Made by a program: the position numbers and the translations under genes
Shown here: one piece after another, positions 1-9,296 of the stretch
Numbering within the stretch: position 1 is the first letter of the stretch
How the letters are laid out: the number at the start of each line of letters is the position of its first letter
NCBI RefSeq assembly: GCF_024139115.2
Contig: NW_026942922.1
Location: forward strand, 51,523 to 115,522
Direction: 5' to 3'
From: Armigeres subalbatus
Lineage: Eukaryota; Arthropoda; Insecta; Diptera; Culicidae
Length of the DNA: 64,000 nt
The notes under the pieces: model-generated
The model's input: the letters and a program-made list of their open reading frames with translations, nothing else
What the model was told of the DNA's origin: nothing
The model's database searches: none

Positions 1-690
1 TGCATTTTTGAACGTGCCAATTTTTCTTCCTATTAAAACTGCCGGACCGAATCTGTGAGGAATAAAAAGCAAGTGTTGCATAAGGATCTTCATTAAATTT
101 AAATCAGCTCCCAACTCCATTCACGCCATTGAAGTGCTGGGTTTGGGTACCGATTTTCCGTGATACTAATTAATACACACTGGGCCCCGGTACTGCATCG
201 TTTCAAATAAATAAACATATTACTTACCTTTTGATTCCGTTATATGAGCTCCACCAGCGCACAATAGTATTTAAATAGTAAAAACTCTTCGCCACCACAC
301 AAAACAGATGCAATAATTATTATAAATCGGATTATAAATCGGAAACAGTGCCAGTGGTGGCTAGCTTCCTCTGCTCGTCGTCGCTTCTGTTTTGTTTTTA
401 TCGCGGTTTAAATTTTTGTCATACACTAAGAGGAAAAGAAAAAGATGGATAAGATAAATGACATGATGTTTTTTTCTCTTTTTCACTCATGCAGCACGTT
501 TGATGTTTTGAAAGTAAAACTATTTTTAAGTTGAATGACACAACTTTTAATTTATCGTTAGGAACAGATGAAAAATAACTTTCAAATAAAAAATATATTT
601 TCAATGAAGCTAATTTCATTTTTAATTTTAAGAAAATTAAGCACTTTTCAAGAAGAAAGTGCAAAATATTCTATAAAACCATGTTTGTTT
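1..690. other. Intergenic DNA, no recognisable coding gene
   Basis: AT-rich sequence with no protein similarity that I recognise in any frame. Positions 324-345 hold two copies of a 12-bp unit (attataaatcgg). The left part contains a possible minus-strand 5' exon, listed separately. The R1 fragment that follows begins abruptly near 700, so the end of this stretch marks a 5'-truncation or insertion point. Confidence 0.5.
228..410 (-). other. Possible untranslated first exon of a host gene with splice donor
   Basis: On the minus strand the exon would end at 228 and be followed by GTAAGTAA (227 downwards), a consensus-quality U1 donor after the exon bases AAAAG. The upstream 180 bases contain repeated CGTCGT/CCACCA-type stretches and no long open frame, as expected of a 5' UTR. 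No promoter element is decisive and the downstream exon would lie outside the window. A chance donor is the main alternative. Confidence 0.25.
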
Positions 691-699
691 TTTGTGTGG

Positions 700-1042
700 T
701 CAAGCGTCATCGCCATTTTGCCCGGCGTGTATCAACGTAGAGGAGACTGCAGAGCACGTGATATTCGACTGCCCGAGGTTTGCGGAGGCACGTAGAAGAA
801 TGCCTGCCATAAGGGCGGACAACATTGCAGAGCAAATGTGTCCCGATGAAGGTACGTGGAATGTGATAAGCAGAGTCGTGACGCAAATACTGTCAGAGCT
901 GCAGCATCGAATGGAGAAAGGATCAGCAAGTAAGCGTCGGCTCGGAGGAAAATCCAGCACAGTGAACAGTGTTTGGTCTCGAGTCGTCGGGGCATTTTTA
1001 GCAGGTCAGGAGGAGCCCATCCCTGTTTGCCTTCGTGCATAG
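700..1042 (+). pseudogene. R1-clade non-LTR retrotransposon, ORF2 C-terminal fragment
   Basis: About 110 codons ending in TAG carry the cysteine/histidine knuckle found after the RT of R1-clade LINEs: CPAC, then EHVIFDCPRF (pattern C-x2-C-x9-H-x4-C). An alpha-helical tail follows with repeated Arg/Lys (KRRLGGKSS). The RT and endonuclease are absent, because the copy is 5'-truncated at about 700, the usual outcome of incomplete target-primed reverse transcription. The stop is followed by a short 3' UTR and an AC microsatellite. In the family this domain acts in template or target binding; here it is only a remnant. Confidence 0.75.
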
Positions 1043-1121
1043 TGTGGATGCTCAGGTATCTGTCACGCAGATTTTTCCATTACCTTAAACCCTTGTAAAA
1101 AACACACACACACACACACAC
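1043..1121 (+). repeat. R1-like 3' UTR ending in an (AC)n tail
   Basis: A short untranslated segment follows the ORF2 remnant and ends in ten AC units (1102-1121). A simple-repeat tail in place of poly(A) is a common 3' terminus of R1/LOA-type LINEs. Sequence of a different character starts immediately after it. Confidence 0.5.
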
Positions 1122-1777
1122 GTCGACCCTTCCCACCTTCCAAGGACATAGGGCGTGGTAAGGCCACCTGGAAAGCCGGCAATGCGCTGGCACGATACCA
1201 TGGTGTTCTTCTAAAAAAGCGAGTCACGATGTTCGATGCTGCAAGGACACGCAGCTAACCTATAAAAAGCTGCATGTGTCCGTAAGCAGGCTTTACCAAA
1301 GCGACCGTGCGCCGCTCAAAGCACACAAGCCCAGCAGGAGTGCCAACCGGCACGTCAGGATTGATACCAATAAGATCCTGATTATGGTATACTGGTCAAC
1401 GGCAAACGTCATCGGATGAATCTTGATTTATGGATAGGATTAGGTGTCTATGAGCTGACGGTCGAGCTATTGTTTCCTGAGTAAAAACGAGTGACATCTT
1501 TTTGAAATGGCAAGCAGGCTAATAGTTCGACTGCCTCCGTCCCGATAAACAACCTGGCAGGCCTCCGGTAACGCTCAAAATCTGCCACCAATATCGGTGG
1601 GTAGTAGGTTCAGATGTAGCATTCCTGATTTACGCCGATCCGGCTCTGAACACGGTGTTATAAAGCACCGGAGTCAACCCTTGCATGGACCTCACTGTTT
1701 ACATAGGGACCCATGAGATCACAACAGGCGACTACCTACAGCAGATGGAGATAACTGCCCGGAGGGGGACCCTTTTA
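1122..1777 (+). other. Probable 5' UTR of a second R1-like element
   Basis: About 650 bp without an open frame lies directly between an R1 3' tail and an R1-type Gag ORF on the same strand. It is GC-richer than the flanks. Position and strand suggest the 5' UTR of the element whose ORF1 begins near 2010. I recognise no internal promoter motif. An unrelated repeat is the alternative. Confidence 0.4.
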
Positions 1778-2009
1778 TCATGAATAAAATTCCATAAAGC
1801 AACGAAGGAGCAAGTGGGGCGAACCCGTTCGCCAAAAGCGGGCTGACGAGGTCTCCGCCTCAGCAAACCCAAGAAGAAGAAGAAGAAGAACAGCACCGAG
1901 AGGTACTACAGCGAAAAACCACTCAAGTGAGCAGCCAAGACCATAAAAGCGAGCATCAGCAGATAAAGGAGCAGAAGCAACAGCAGTTGCCCACGAGCCA
2001 CGGTGGGAC

Positions 2010-2690
2010 ATGGCCCAACAACAGCCGAAGGTTCTTATCGCAAAAAGGTGGTCTGGAGAGCTCCACGAGTTCGTCGATAAGAAACACAACGTGCACAAGT
2101 ACATCAAGGAGTTGGTGTTAAAGATCCGGAAAGCCCTCGGGTCAGCAATGACAGATTGGAATAATCTGACGCAGAGAGCAGAAAATGCCGCGAGCGAGCT
2201 GGCTACAGCCAAAAACGCCCTTTTATCAGCGGCGCCATTACAGGAAACACCTGGATTGGTCCCTGGAGGACTTGGCAATAACGGAGAAAAGAAGCTAGGG
2301 CGGCCGGAAAACACACCGGTCTCTGTGCCTAAGAGGCATAGATCCTCGCCAGGAGACGAGCGACCAGGAGGCTCCAAAAAACAAAGGGAGGCTCTACGCA
2401 AACAAATGGCTGCCGCACAGCCGGACCAAGCCGGTGACGGCAACTTAGGGACCCCCTGGTCCAAAATAAGACGAAGAAGAGCCGCAGCAAAATAGACGAG
2501 CAGCAAAAAATCACCAAAAGAAGCGTGAAGAAAAAGGGTGAAGCACTGGTGGTGAAGACTAGCGAGGAAGGGTATTTGGAGGTCCTGCGAACAATAAAGA
2601 CAGCTCCGGAATTGAAAGACTTTGGTGCAGATGTACAGAGAGTCAGGCGCACACGGGCGGGTATCATGATCTTTGAGCTGAAAAAGGACT
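2010..2690 (+). pseudogene. R1-clade ORF1 (Gag) fragment, frameshifted and 3'-truncated
   Basis: ORF1 of R1-like LINEs makes a nucleic-acid-binding Gag. An open frame starts at the ATG at 2010 (MAQQQPKVLIAKRW) and runs to 2495, followed by a second frame from about 2525 with the conserved Gag stretch GEALVVKTSEEGYLEVLRT and a VRRTRAGIMIFELKK segment. The frame change between 2495 and 2525 inactivates it. The sequence stops near 2690 before the zinc knuckles, where minus-strand Jockey RT sequence begins. The N-terminal part is rich in Lys/Gln and proline-poor. The assignment is from motif similarity to the second Gag fragment at 5770-6378. Confidence 0.7.
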
Positions 2691-3630
2691 CCAAGAGGCA
2701 ATACAAACGCTGCATCGTTGATGAATAACGAAAAAAGCAATGGTCTTAAATTACTCCCCTGTGGCACTCCTTAAGCGATATGGAAGGAATCTGAATACTC
2801 TGAACCAATTCGCACTTTCATACATAGGTAAGATTAAAAACCAGCTCACAAGTCCAGGCGACTCTCCGAGTTTTCCAAGTTTGTGAAGGAGAATGCAGTG
2901 ATTCACGCGATCAAACGCTGACTTAAAGTCTGTATTGTATATACTTCGTCAACTTGTTTACCTGCATCCATTGAGCGGATGCACAATGAAATGTTTTAGA
3001 AAGAACCCATGTTGAGCAGTAGAGATGTAAGCCTTGCAGGTACCGAAGAGAGTTTTGTTCATGATTATTTCGAAAACTTTCGAACAGGCGCTTTACGATG
3101 TTATACTCCTATAGTTCACAATGTCACATCTGTTTCCCTTCTTGTAGATTGGAGATAGGAATGACGTTTTCCACGCGATGGGAAAGGTCGCCCTCTGAAT
3201 GGAACGGTTGAATAACTTTGCCAATGGTACCAGTAAAGCAGCAGAGCACTTTTTAAGCAGAGACGATGGAATGCCATCCGGTCCGGGTGCTGCGGAGTAC
3301 TTGAGCTTTCGGAGTGCCTGTAGTACTTATTCTTCGGAAATTAAAAAAAAAATCCAAAATCAAAACGATCCAACGGATTATCTCAGAGGGCTTCGTCTAC
3401 TTGAGATGGGCCGAGTACTGCATTCGTAAAAGCCTTCTTGAAATGCTGGGCAAATAGTATGCACTTTTCAGATACCGTGTCTGCAGATAAGTCACCATAA
3501 TGCATGCTTGCAGGTAGTCCGTTTTCTTTGCGTTTCGTTCGGACAAGGGACCAAAACTTTTTAGGATGTAATCGCAAACTCCTCTGCATACGATCAATAT
3601 ACCTTGCATATGATAAACGGTTAAGCCCCC
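2690..3630 (-). pseudogene. Jockey-like LINE reverse transcriptase fragment
   Basis: Read on the minus strand from 3630, the sequence gives the pre-RT linker (LHPKKFWSLVRTKRKENGLP). It is followed by decayed RT blocks: an FKSAFDRVNH motif A region near 2900, and GVPQGSN-type motif B followed by LLFSLFIND near 2767-2710. Frame changes and stops are frequent. The RT catalytic YxDD block is missing because the copy ends near 2690 against R1 Gag sequence. The long minus-strand open frame at 1778-2767 is a chimera of this end with antisense R1 DNA. The endonuclease half of the same element lies at 4318-4910. Confidence 0.75.
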
Positions 3631-3767
3631 AAACACACGCGACGCGATTCTATCGCTTGGCGACAGCGATTCGGTCGCCGTTGGTATGGAAGCGTAAATA
3701 GAACATTACTTGAAGCGACCCAGCGATAGAATCGCGGCGATGAAATCGCTTAGGTCTGGGGGAGCCT
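3630..3767. mobile_element. Short inverted-repeat element (MITE-like) inside the Jockey copy
   Basis: The two ends read CCCCCAaAC on the left and, as reverse complement, CCCCCAgAC on the right. An internal inverted copy of GCGATTCTATCGC lies near each end. At about 138 bp with no coding capacity it fits a MITE. It sits exactly where the Jockey linker sequence stops. I could not define a clean target duplication, so class is unknown. Confidence 0.45.
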
Positions 3768-3839
3768 TTAAAGCTAGAGTATTTGGTGCTAGCCAACACA
3801 AAACAACGCTTGGTATGCAGAGTACGATTATGCCTCCAG

Positions 3840-4310
3840 AGCATTAGTGATTAATCATAGATTTAATCATGATTAATGAATAATGGGCTATTTAATTATT
3901 ATTCATTAGTCATAATTATACAAAAAATACGATTTAATCATTAATCACTAATCGTTAATCAAAGAATGTTATATTTAATCAATAATCACTAATCATATTC
4001 ATATTTGTTTTGAGTTTATTCATTGATCATCAATTTTAATCATTGTATACATCGCTTTTATTCATTAATCTTTAATCATAATCATATAATTTTTATACCC
4101 AATTTGGAAGAAAGGTTAATCGCGCTCCAAACGTTTTATTCATTAATCATAATCGTTAGTCATTGTCAAAAATTAATTTAATTGTTAATCATAATCATTA
4201 ATCATTGTCAAAAACGAATAAATCATTATTCATAATCTTTAATCATAAAGTTGAATGATTTAATCATAATAAATTTAATCATACATTGGAAGCTTTATTC
4301 ATTAACGCTC
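3840..4310. repeat. Degenerate ATTAATC/AATCATA tandem array
   Basis: About 470 bp consists almost entirely of variants of AATCATTAATCATAATCATT, giving a very AT-rich, low-complexity array with unit sizes of roughly 6-13 bp. It interrupts the minus-strand Jockey element between its RT-linker and endonuclease parts. No open frame or regulatory site is credible within it. Confidence 0.85.
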
Positions 4311-4317
4311 TGCTCTG

Positions 4318-4910
4318 TACTTCCGAAGGGCAGACTGCTTACAGCTTTTCAGCTTACGGAGATATCTGTTTGTCCATGGAGGTTTCAGCGGCGGTCGCTT
4401 CAATCACACGCTGAATTTCGCGGTTGAATATGCCGATAATATCATCCAGATCCCGATCGGAATCTAGGAAGCGCCAATCAATGGATAATAGGACGGATGC
4501 TAGAAGATCATAATCGGCACGTAGAAAATCAAACTGAACCCTATTAAGAGATCGGCAACAACCAGACGTTCCACTGCTTCAGAAACGCAGCAGACTGGTA
4601 ACGTCCTGTCATTCATCAGGGCCAAATCAAGAGTCCTATTGTTAGTGTTCTGTATGGGGATCACTTGTGTCAAACCATTGAAACAAAATCCATCGTAAAG
4701 TGCGTTCCCAGATCGTGTCATCCTTGATTTACTAACATCAATCTTAAATCCACCATTCTCAGAACGTGTCCAATGCATTTCAGAGTGGTTGTAGTCCCCC
4801 AGAAGAAGAGCAAAATCGTGCCCGAGCAGCTGTCACAGTAAATACTTTGATCACGGCACAATCTTCCTGCTGGTCTGGAGCGCTATGCAGCAAAACCGTG
4901 TGATAGGAGG
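4318..4910 (-). pseudogene. Jockey-like LINE endonuclease (APE) C-terminal fragment
   Basis: On the minus strand the frame beginning near 4805 carries the APE-endonuclease block LLLGDYNHSEMHW, followed by NRTLDLALMND, the segment that leads to the catalytic SDH region. Further downstream, near 4318-4380, is the linker signature KPPWTNRYLRKLKSC. Several frame changes are visible, for example around 4805 and 4500. These endonucleases nick the target DNA to prime reverse transcription. The fragment lines up, in order and strand, with the RT part at 2690-3630 and is probably the same copy split by later DNA. Confidence 0.75.
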
Positions 4911-4932
4911 ATTTATACTGCCAGCTGATGGA

Positions 4933-5199
4933 TTACTCGTTAGTGATGAAAATGGTGATGGTTTCCTCGATCTTGATCGATAAAACTTCCGGAGGACGAT
5001 AGACGGAATCATCGAGCGGTTTGACAGGGGTTGATGAGGTGATAAAACGATCCACTCGTAACGTGAATTGCATGCGATCCAGCTTCTTGGTTATGGGTAC
5101 GATGAAGTGCATGTTGTGAATAATCTTGCGATTGGAAGTGATCTCTTGACCGACGAAGCTTTCGCAGTGAGTCACCAGTTTATTAAGAATGAGGCGACT
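4933..5199 (-). pseudogene. Exon-like open frame of unknown function
   Basis: A minus-strand open frame of about 88 codons (from 5198 to the TAA at 4933-4935) is preceded by a near-ideal splice acceptor: a long T/C-rich run ending TTATTTCAG at about 5200. The peptide starts SRLILNKLVTHCESFVGQEI and contains a PPEVLSIKIEE segment. I do not recognise the family. It may be the last exon of a host gene or a captured, dead exon, since it lies directly beside the Jockey endonuclease fragment. No upstream partner exon is evident in the next 400 bp. Confidence 0.35.
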
Positions 5200-5219
5200 G
5201 AAATAAGAAAATAGAAAAA

Positions 5220-5620
5220 AAAACTTGAATGTAATGTTAAAAACTTAATCCACCTAGCAGTGTTGATGCCTTTCTCGTTAGTTTAAAATGATTGAAAACT
5301 GCATAAGAAAAGCCTAAGTTAACACTGATAGGTCTTATTTTCAACATTCGTTTACACTAATTGTAAAATTTCTTGCTGAACGAAACTTGTTGCGAGCAAA
5401 TCGGATGAATATAAGTGCCAAAAACATGATTTTTCCTATTACGAGTTTAATATTAGTATTTTGGCCATAACTTTTGATCCCATAGTCCGATTCGGCCAAT
5501 TTTCAATAGGAAACAATGGGATAAGATTCCCCGTCGAATGCAATCGGTGAGGATATGTACCTAAAAATTGAGCTAGACTTTTTGCACTTTTAGTGCGCGC
5601 ACACACACACAGACATCACC
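5220..5620. repeat. Non-coding interspersed repeat with a CA run
   Basis: No credible gene. The stretch ending in an (AC)n run at about 5600-5612 has the look of a non-coding interspersed repeat. The second R1 Gag fragment follows soon after. Copy number cannot be judged from one window. Confidence 0.35.
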
Positions 5621-5769
5621 TGCAAAAAAAACGTCGGGAGAGCGCAAATCAGGAGAGCGGGCCCACGGAAGCTGCAAACATAGGCGAACGGCGTAAGAAG
5701 AAAGCAAGGATGAAACGAGCCAGCTGGCCACCGGAGGAAGGAAGCCAACCCAACCAAGACCGAATGGTT

Positions 5770-6378
5770 CCTGGCAAACGGTAGTGAGGAAACCGAAGGT
5801 GAAAGCGGAAAACACGCGCCCGGCGAGAGCCAGGGAGAAGGGTGAAGCACTGCTCATTAAAACGGAGAAAGAGCGCTAGGCCGACGAGCTCAAGGCGATG
5901 CCGCTGGCGGTCCTTGGCAAAGACGTTCGCAGCATAAGGTGGACGAGAGCGGGCGAGATGATCCTTGTCTTAAGAAAGGGCTCACCGGCGAACGGTTCCT
6001 CATATGGAGCGCTTGCCCAGGAAGTCCTAGGCGAGAGTGTAGAAGTGAGGGCTCTACACGACGAAATGACTCTCCAATGTAAGCAGCTGGACGAGGTCAC
6101 GACACCGGAAGAGATCGCCTCAGCCATCAACGACCAAGGTGGAGTGGTGGTAGCAAAGGCGTCCATCCGCCTGCAAAGAGGACCGCAGGGGACGCAGATT
6201 GCCACGGTGAAGTTACCGGCTACCGACTCTAATAAGGTGATCAAAGTTGGTAAGCTGAAAGTTGGCTGGTCAGTATGTCCAGTCAGCCTCTACCAACCAC
6301 CGGTAGTCGATAAGTGCTTCCGCTGCCTCGAACCGGGACACAAATCGTGGGCATGCAAAGGGCCGGATAGGAGTTGTT
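5770..6378 (+). pseudogene. Second R1-clade ORF1 (Gag) fragment with zinc knuckle
   Basis: The frame from 5781 reads VVRKPKVKAENTRP, then the Gag core GEALLIKT, an in-frame TAG at 5877-5879, then VRSIRWTRAGEMILVLRKG, and finally a retroviral-type knuckle CFRCLEPGHKSWAC (C-x2-C-x4-H-x4-C) near 6315-6356. A second knuckle is beginning when the sequence stops at about 6378 against the BEL LTR. Sequence before 5781 matches the same ORF in another frame, implying an indel. It overlaps in domain content with the fragment at 2010-2690 but differs in sequence, so two related elements are present. Confidence 0.8.
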
Positions 6379-6987
6379 GTGGGGGGAAACACTTTAGTTT
6401 CATTAGGTTATAGAAAACTAGCATACTTGCATCTAGGGTAATTCGCCAAATGTTGAACGGCTAATTTCTTCGCCTATTGTTGAACGCACGTGCATTTCTT
6501 ATGGGAGTTCAACAATAGGCGACAAAATTAGCCGTTCAACATTTGGCGGTTTCCCCTAATTCATTTAGAATAATTTGAGTAAAGATTTCGATCTGGCCAA
6601 AGCAGTGCCTTTACTGTACCCTAGATTTATTGTAATTTCAGTTAGGGTTATGTATTTTAGTTATAGGACATATTTTTCTTACCTCCGTACTATAGTTTGT
6701 AAGTAAATACTGCATGAAACTGTACTAGGCGAAACTTTATAATTTAAATAGCAAAGGGAATTAAATTTCAATCGCGAATTTGGAGCATGACTTGCGAGAC
6801 ACACACTCACCTAGACTTTTTTCCAATTCAGTTCAATTTGTTTTGATTATAATTCGTTATCATCATTCCCTATACCTATCTGTTATCGGTAGACCGATCG
6901 CTGTGTTGGTCGAGGCCCATTGTTATGACCACGATGACCACAGCCTAAATTCGCCACAGTGGACTATTGGCAGGGGGTGACGTGACA
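6378..6987 (-). mobile_element. Candidate 3' LTR of the BEL/Pao element
   Basis: The BEL integrase frame runs into this stretch. On the minus strand it begins TGTCACG directly after a purine run and can end in ACA near 6378, giving about 610 bp including a 123-bp inserted palindrome. The left boundary coincides with the break in R1 Gag. No matching second LTR is seen in the window, so both limits are inferred. The other end of the BEL element is either beyond the window or lost. Confidence 0.45.
6435..6557. mobile_element. Foldback MITE (near-perfect palindrome)
   Basis: Two arms of about 50 bp (6435-6485 and 6509-6557) are inverted copies. They share the stretches CGCCAAATGTTGAACGGCT and CGCCTATTGTTGAAC and are separated by a spacer of about 22 bp. 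Length and structure are those of a small foldback element sitting in the BEL LTR. No coding capacity. Confidence 0.7.
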
Positions 6988-7842
6988 TCCCCCCTCCCGT
7001 GAACCACTCCACTTGGTTCACTGCTATCCAGAACGTCAAGTACTGCCAACTTCACTGCTGGCCGTCTGAGCACTCCAGATGCTGTTCTGACCACTGCCTG
7101 CCGTACTCTTCCGTCCCGTCCAGGAATCACCGTCTCTACTCGCCCACGTATCCACTGGTCCTTCGTTGTTCCACCGACAACCAACACCAAATCTCCCACT
7201 TCAATGTCTCGTACCTCGTCGAACCACTTTGACCTTCGCGTGATTACTGGCAGGTACTCTTTGATCCATCTTGTCCAGAACCGCTGAACTATGGACTGTG
7301 CAAGTCTCCAGCTGCTGCGTAGTACCGCTGGGCTATCGATATGTTCATTCGCCGGACATTTGTCGCCATTGGAGGACCCCAGAAGAAAATGGTTGGGGGT
7401 AAGTGATTCCTCGTCCGCCGACCCGAGAGGGATGTAGGTGAGTGGCCGTGAATTGATTAGGGCCTCGGCTTCAAGTAGAACCGTCTCAAAAACTTCGTCG
7501 TCTGGTGTACGCTGGACCTCTGCTACCGATCCCATAGCTTCCTTCACAGATCGTACAAGGCGCTCCCAAGCACCCCCCATAGGGAGGGCGGCCGGTGGTA
7601 TAAAATGCCATCGAGTCTTTGCGGTGGTGAACGTATTGGCAAGAGTGTTGTTTCGTCTTGCGATTTCTTCTCTCTGCAGTTCCTTGCTAGCGCCTTTGAA
7701 AGACGTCCCGTTATCTGAATAGAACGTCGCGCAATGAAACGTCGTACTGCCATGATACAGGATTCAGAGGATAGGCTGTACACCACCTCCAAATGCACAG
7801 CGCGAATCGTGAGGCAGGTGAAGAGAGCAACCCATCGCTTAC
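6945..7842 (-). pseudogene. BEL/Pao integrase, core and C-terminal part
   Basis: The minus-strand frame from 7580 reads MGGAWERLVRSVKEAMGSV, then EALINSRPLTYIP, SLTPNHFLLG and a C-terminal domain with VGDLVLVVGG and RGRVETVIPGRDGRVR, typical of the BEL integrase end (DUF5641-like). Upstream in other frames are FTCLTIRAVHLEVV and the region holding the second catalytic Asp. Frame changes near 7560-7740 break the gene. The N-terminal HHCC zinc-binding part and the first part of the core are missing: the pre-integrase segment ends at about 7842 and joins directly to the core. Confidence 0.85.
6988..7003 (-). other. Polypurine tract of the BEL element
   Basis: The minus strand reads GGGAGGGGGGA immediately before TGTCACG. 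A purine run just upstream of a 3' LTR primes plus-strand DNA synthesis in LTR retrotransposons. Its place between the integrase C-terminus and the LTR supports the call, although the integrase frame overlaps it. Confidence 0.5.
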
Positions 7843-8071
7843 TTAGCTTCGGCAGGTGCGAAAGCAGCAGCACTAATTCTGCCGCGAAGACGTAGTACTC
7901 CAAGTTCATCTAGAAAAGGCCAGTTATTGTAGATTGGACTGGATTTACCTACGCGCCTGTGACGCGCATCAGGAGAACCTTGAGTTTCCGAGAGGATGGC
8001 AATTTCTTCTGGAAAGGCATCACCCTGTGCTACCTTCCAGAGTTCTTCCTCAGCACGCTTCAGTTCGTCTT
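7842..8071 (-). pseudogene. BEL/Pao pre-integrase segment
   Basis: The minus-strand frame gives DELKRAEEELWKVAQGDAFP, a GSPDARHRRVGKSSPIY stretch and DELGVLRLRGRISAA, the conserved region between RNase H and integrase in BEL/Pao polyproteins. It is interrupted upstream by the 258-bp solo LTR at 8072-8329. It ends at the integrase deletion near 7842. Confidence 0.8.
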
Positions 8072-8329
8072 TGTTGGAGAGCGCGCAACAGTGGACAACA
8101 AACGTACAGCGGACAGATAAAGCGAATCGGGAACGTCGGAACGGAAGAAAGAAAAACAACCACTCAGTTGGACTTTACACGAACGAATACAATTCTTATT
8201 TATTTACATTTGACATAAACAATTAATTCGACAACACATCAACAGTCATGGTGTGTTCATTTCGCATATCAACATTGAGTTGTCTCGATTATGAGGGGTG
8301 ACGATTGCACGTTAAAGTTAATTTCAACA
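8072..8329 (-). mobile_element. Solo LTR, 258 bp, with 5-bp target duplication
   Basis: The insert begins TGTTGAAATT and ends CTCCAACA on the minus strand, giving the TGTTG...CAACA termini of an LTR. It is flanked on both sides by the same 5 bp (GTCTT on the plus strand, 8067-8071 and 8330-8334). The minus strand carries AATAAA-type signals in AAATAAATAAG. Removing it rejoins the BEL reading frame exactly. This is the footprint of LTR-LTR recombination of a different LTR retrotransposon; short length and ends suggest Ty1/copia type, which is inference. Confidence 0.8.
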
Positions 8330-9296
8330 GTCTTGGCGTGGTGAAACCCCGCTTCGTTTATCTCGTAGGTTATTGATGAATCGGATTACGAACGCCATCG
8401 TTCGTTGTAGTCGGAACCATTGGCTGAACCGCGAAGGGTCGATTAAAGATGCAACCGTAGAATGGGCGTGAATAGTTTTCAGTTCTTCGCTGGTGGTTAT
8501 TGTCTGCACTTGCTGAGGCCAGTAGTCCTCCGGCTGGTAAAGGAACGACGATCCGTCGAACCAAGGAGTATCCTGCGAGAAATCTGGTCCATTCTTCCAC
8601 TTAGTGGCGAGATCTGCCGTGTTTAAACCGGAGGGAACCCATCTCCATTCGCGGACATCTGTTGCTGTAAGAATCTCGCCAATACAAACGGCGACGAATT
8701 TATTGTACCGGCGATGTTCAGACCGAATCCATGCCAGCACGGTACTTGAATCGCTCTAGATGAAGCGTCGACGAATAGGATAGGTGTGATAACCATACAC
8801 GGACTCCAGCATCCGAACTCCAAGACCGCTGCTTTCAACTTCAGGCGAGGAATGGATAGTACCTTGAGTGGCGCTACCTTGTTTTTGGAGCAAACCAGTG
8901 CTATATGAATTCCCTTATCCGTTTCGAGGCGGTAATATGCAACGCAGGCGTACGCGGAATCACTTGCATCGACGAGAACGTGGAGTTCTACTCTGTCAAA
9001 GTTGGTGGGAAATGGAGCACGAAAATAGCAACGAGGAATCCGCAGAGTACTCAACGAGGAATCCGCAGAGTACTCAACTGCGGAAAGTAGTTGGTCCATA
9101 GACGCCAACGGGAGTAGAGCTGCTCGCCGATTTGTTCATCCCAACCGATTCCAGATGCCCAAATGTCCTGCATCAATACTTTGCCGTGGACTAAGAAGAA
9201 AGACAGGAATCCTAAGGGATCGAAAAGGCTCATGACCACTTTCAGGACTTCGCGCTTCGTCGGGATGTGATCTTCGTCGAGAATAGGCAGTAGGTC
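8330..9296 (-). pseudogene. BEL/Pao RNase H region
   Basis: Three overlapping minus-strand frames supply the order expected after a BEL RT: HIPTKREVLKVVMSLFDPLG and HGKVLMQDIWASGIGWDEQI (9290-9130), then HVLVDASDSAYACVAYYR with the RNase H first Asp and VLSIPRLKLKAAVL (9030-8800). After these come REWRWVPSGLNTADLATKW and DTPWFDGSSFL (8660-8520). The protein hydrolyses the RNA strand of the RNA-DNA hybrid. Frame changes occur near 8750 and 9060, one of them from a 23-bp tandem duplication. The region is otherwise close to full length and lies between the solo LTR and the 987-bp insertion. Confidence 0.85.
9031..9076 (-). repeat. 23-bp tandem duplication in BEL RNase H
   Basis: Positions 9031-9053 and 9054-9076 are the same 23 bp, starting ACGAGGAATC and ending GAGTACTCA. 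As 23 is not a multiple of three it shifts the RNase H frame and explains the overlap of two open frames there, both encoding the peptide STLRIPR. Confidence 0.9.

Noticed and set aside
1778..2767. A 329-codon minus-strand protein
   Set aside because: Only the first 26 or so codons match a Jockey RT; the rest is the antisense of R1 Gag sequence, so it is a chimera across an insertion junction.
5573..5857. Cysteine- and leucine-rich minus-strand frames
   Set aside because: They are antisense to the plus-strand R1 Gag fragment and contain a translated CA repeat.
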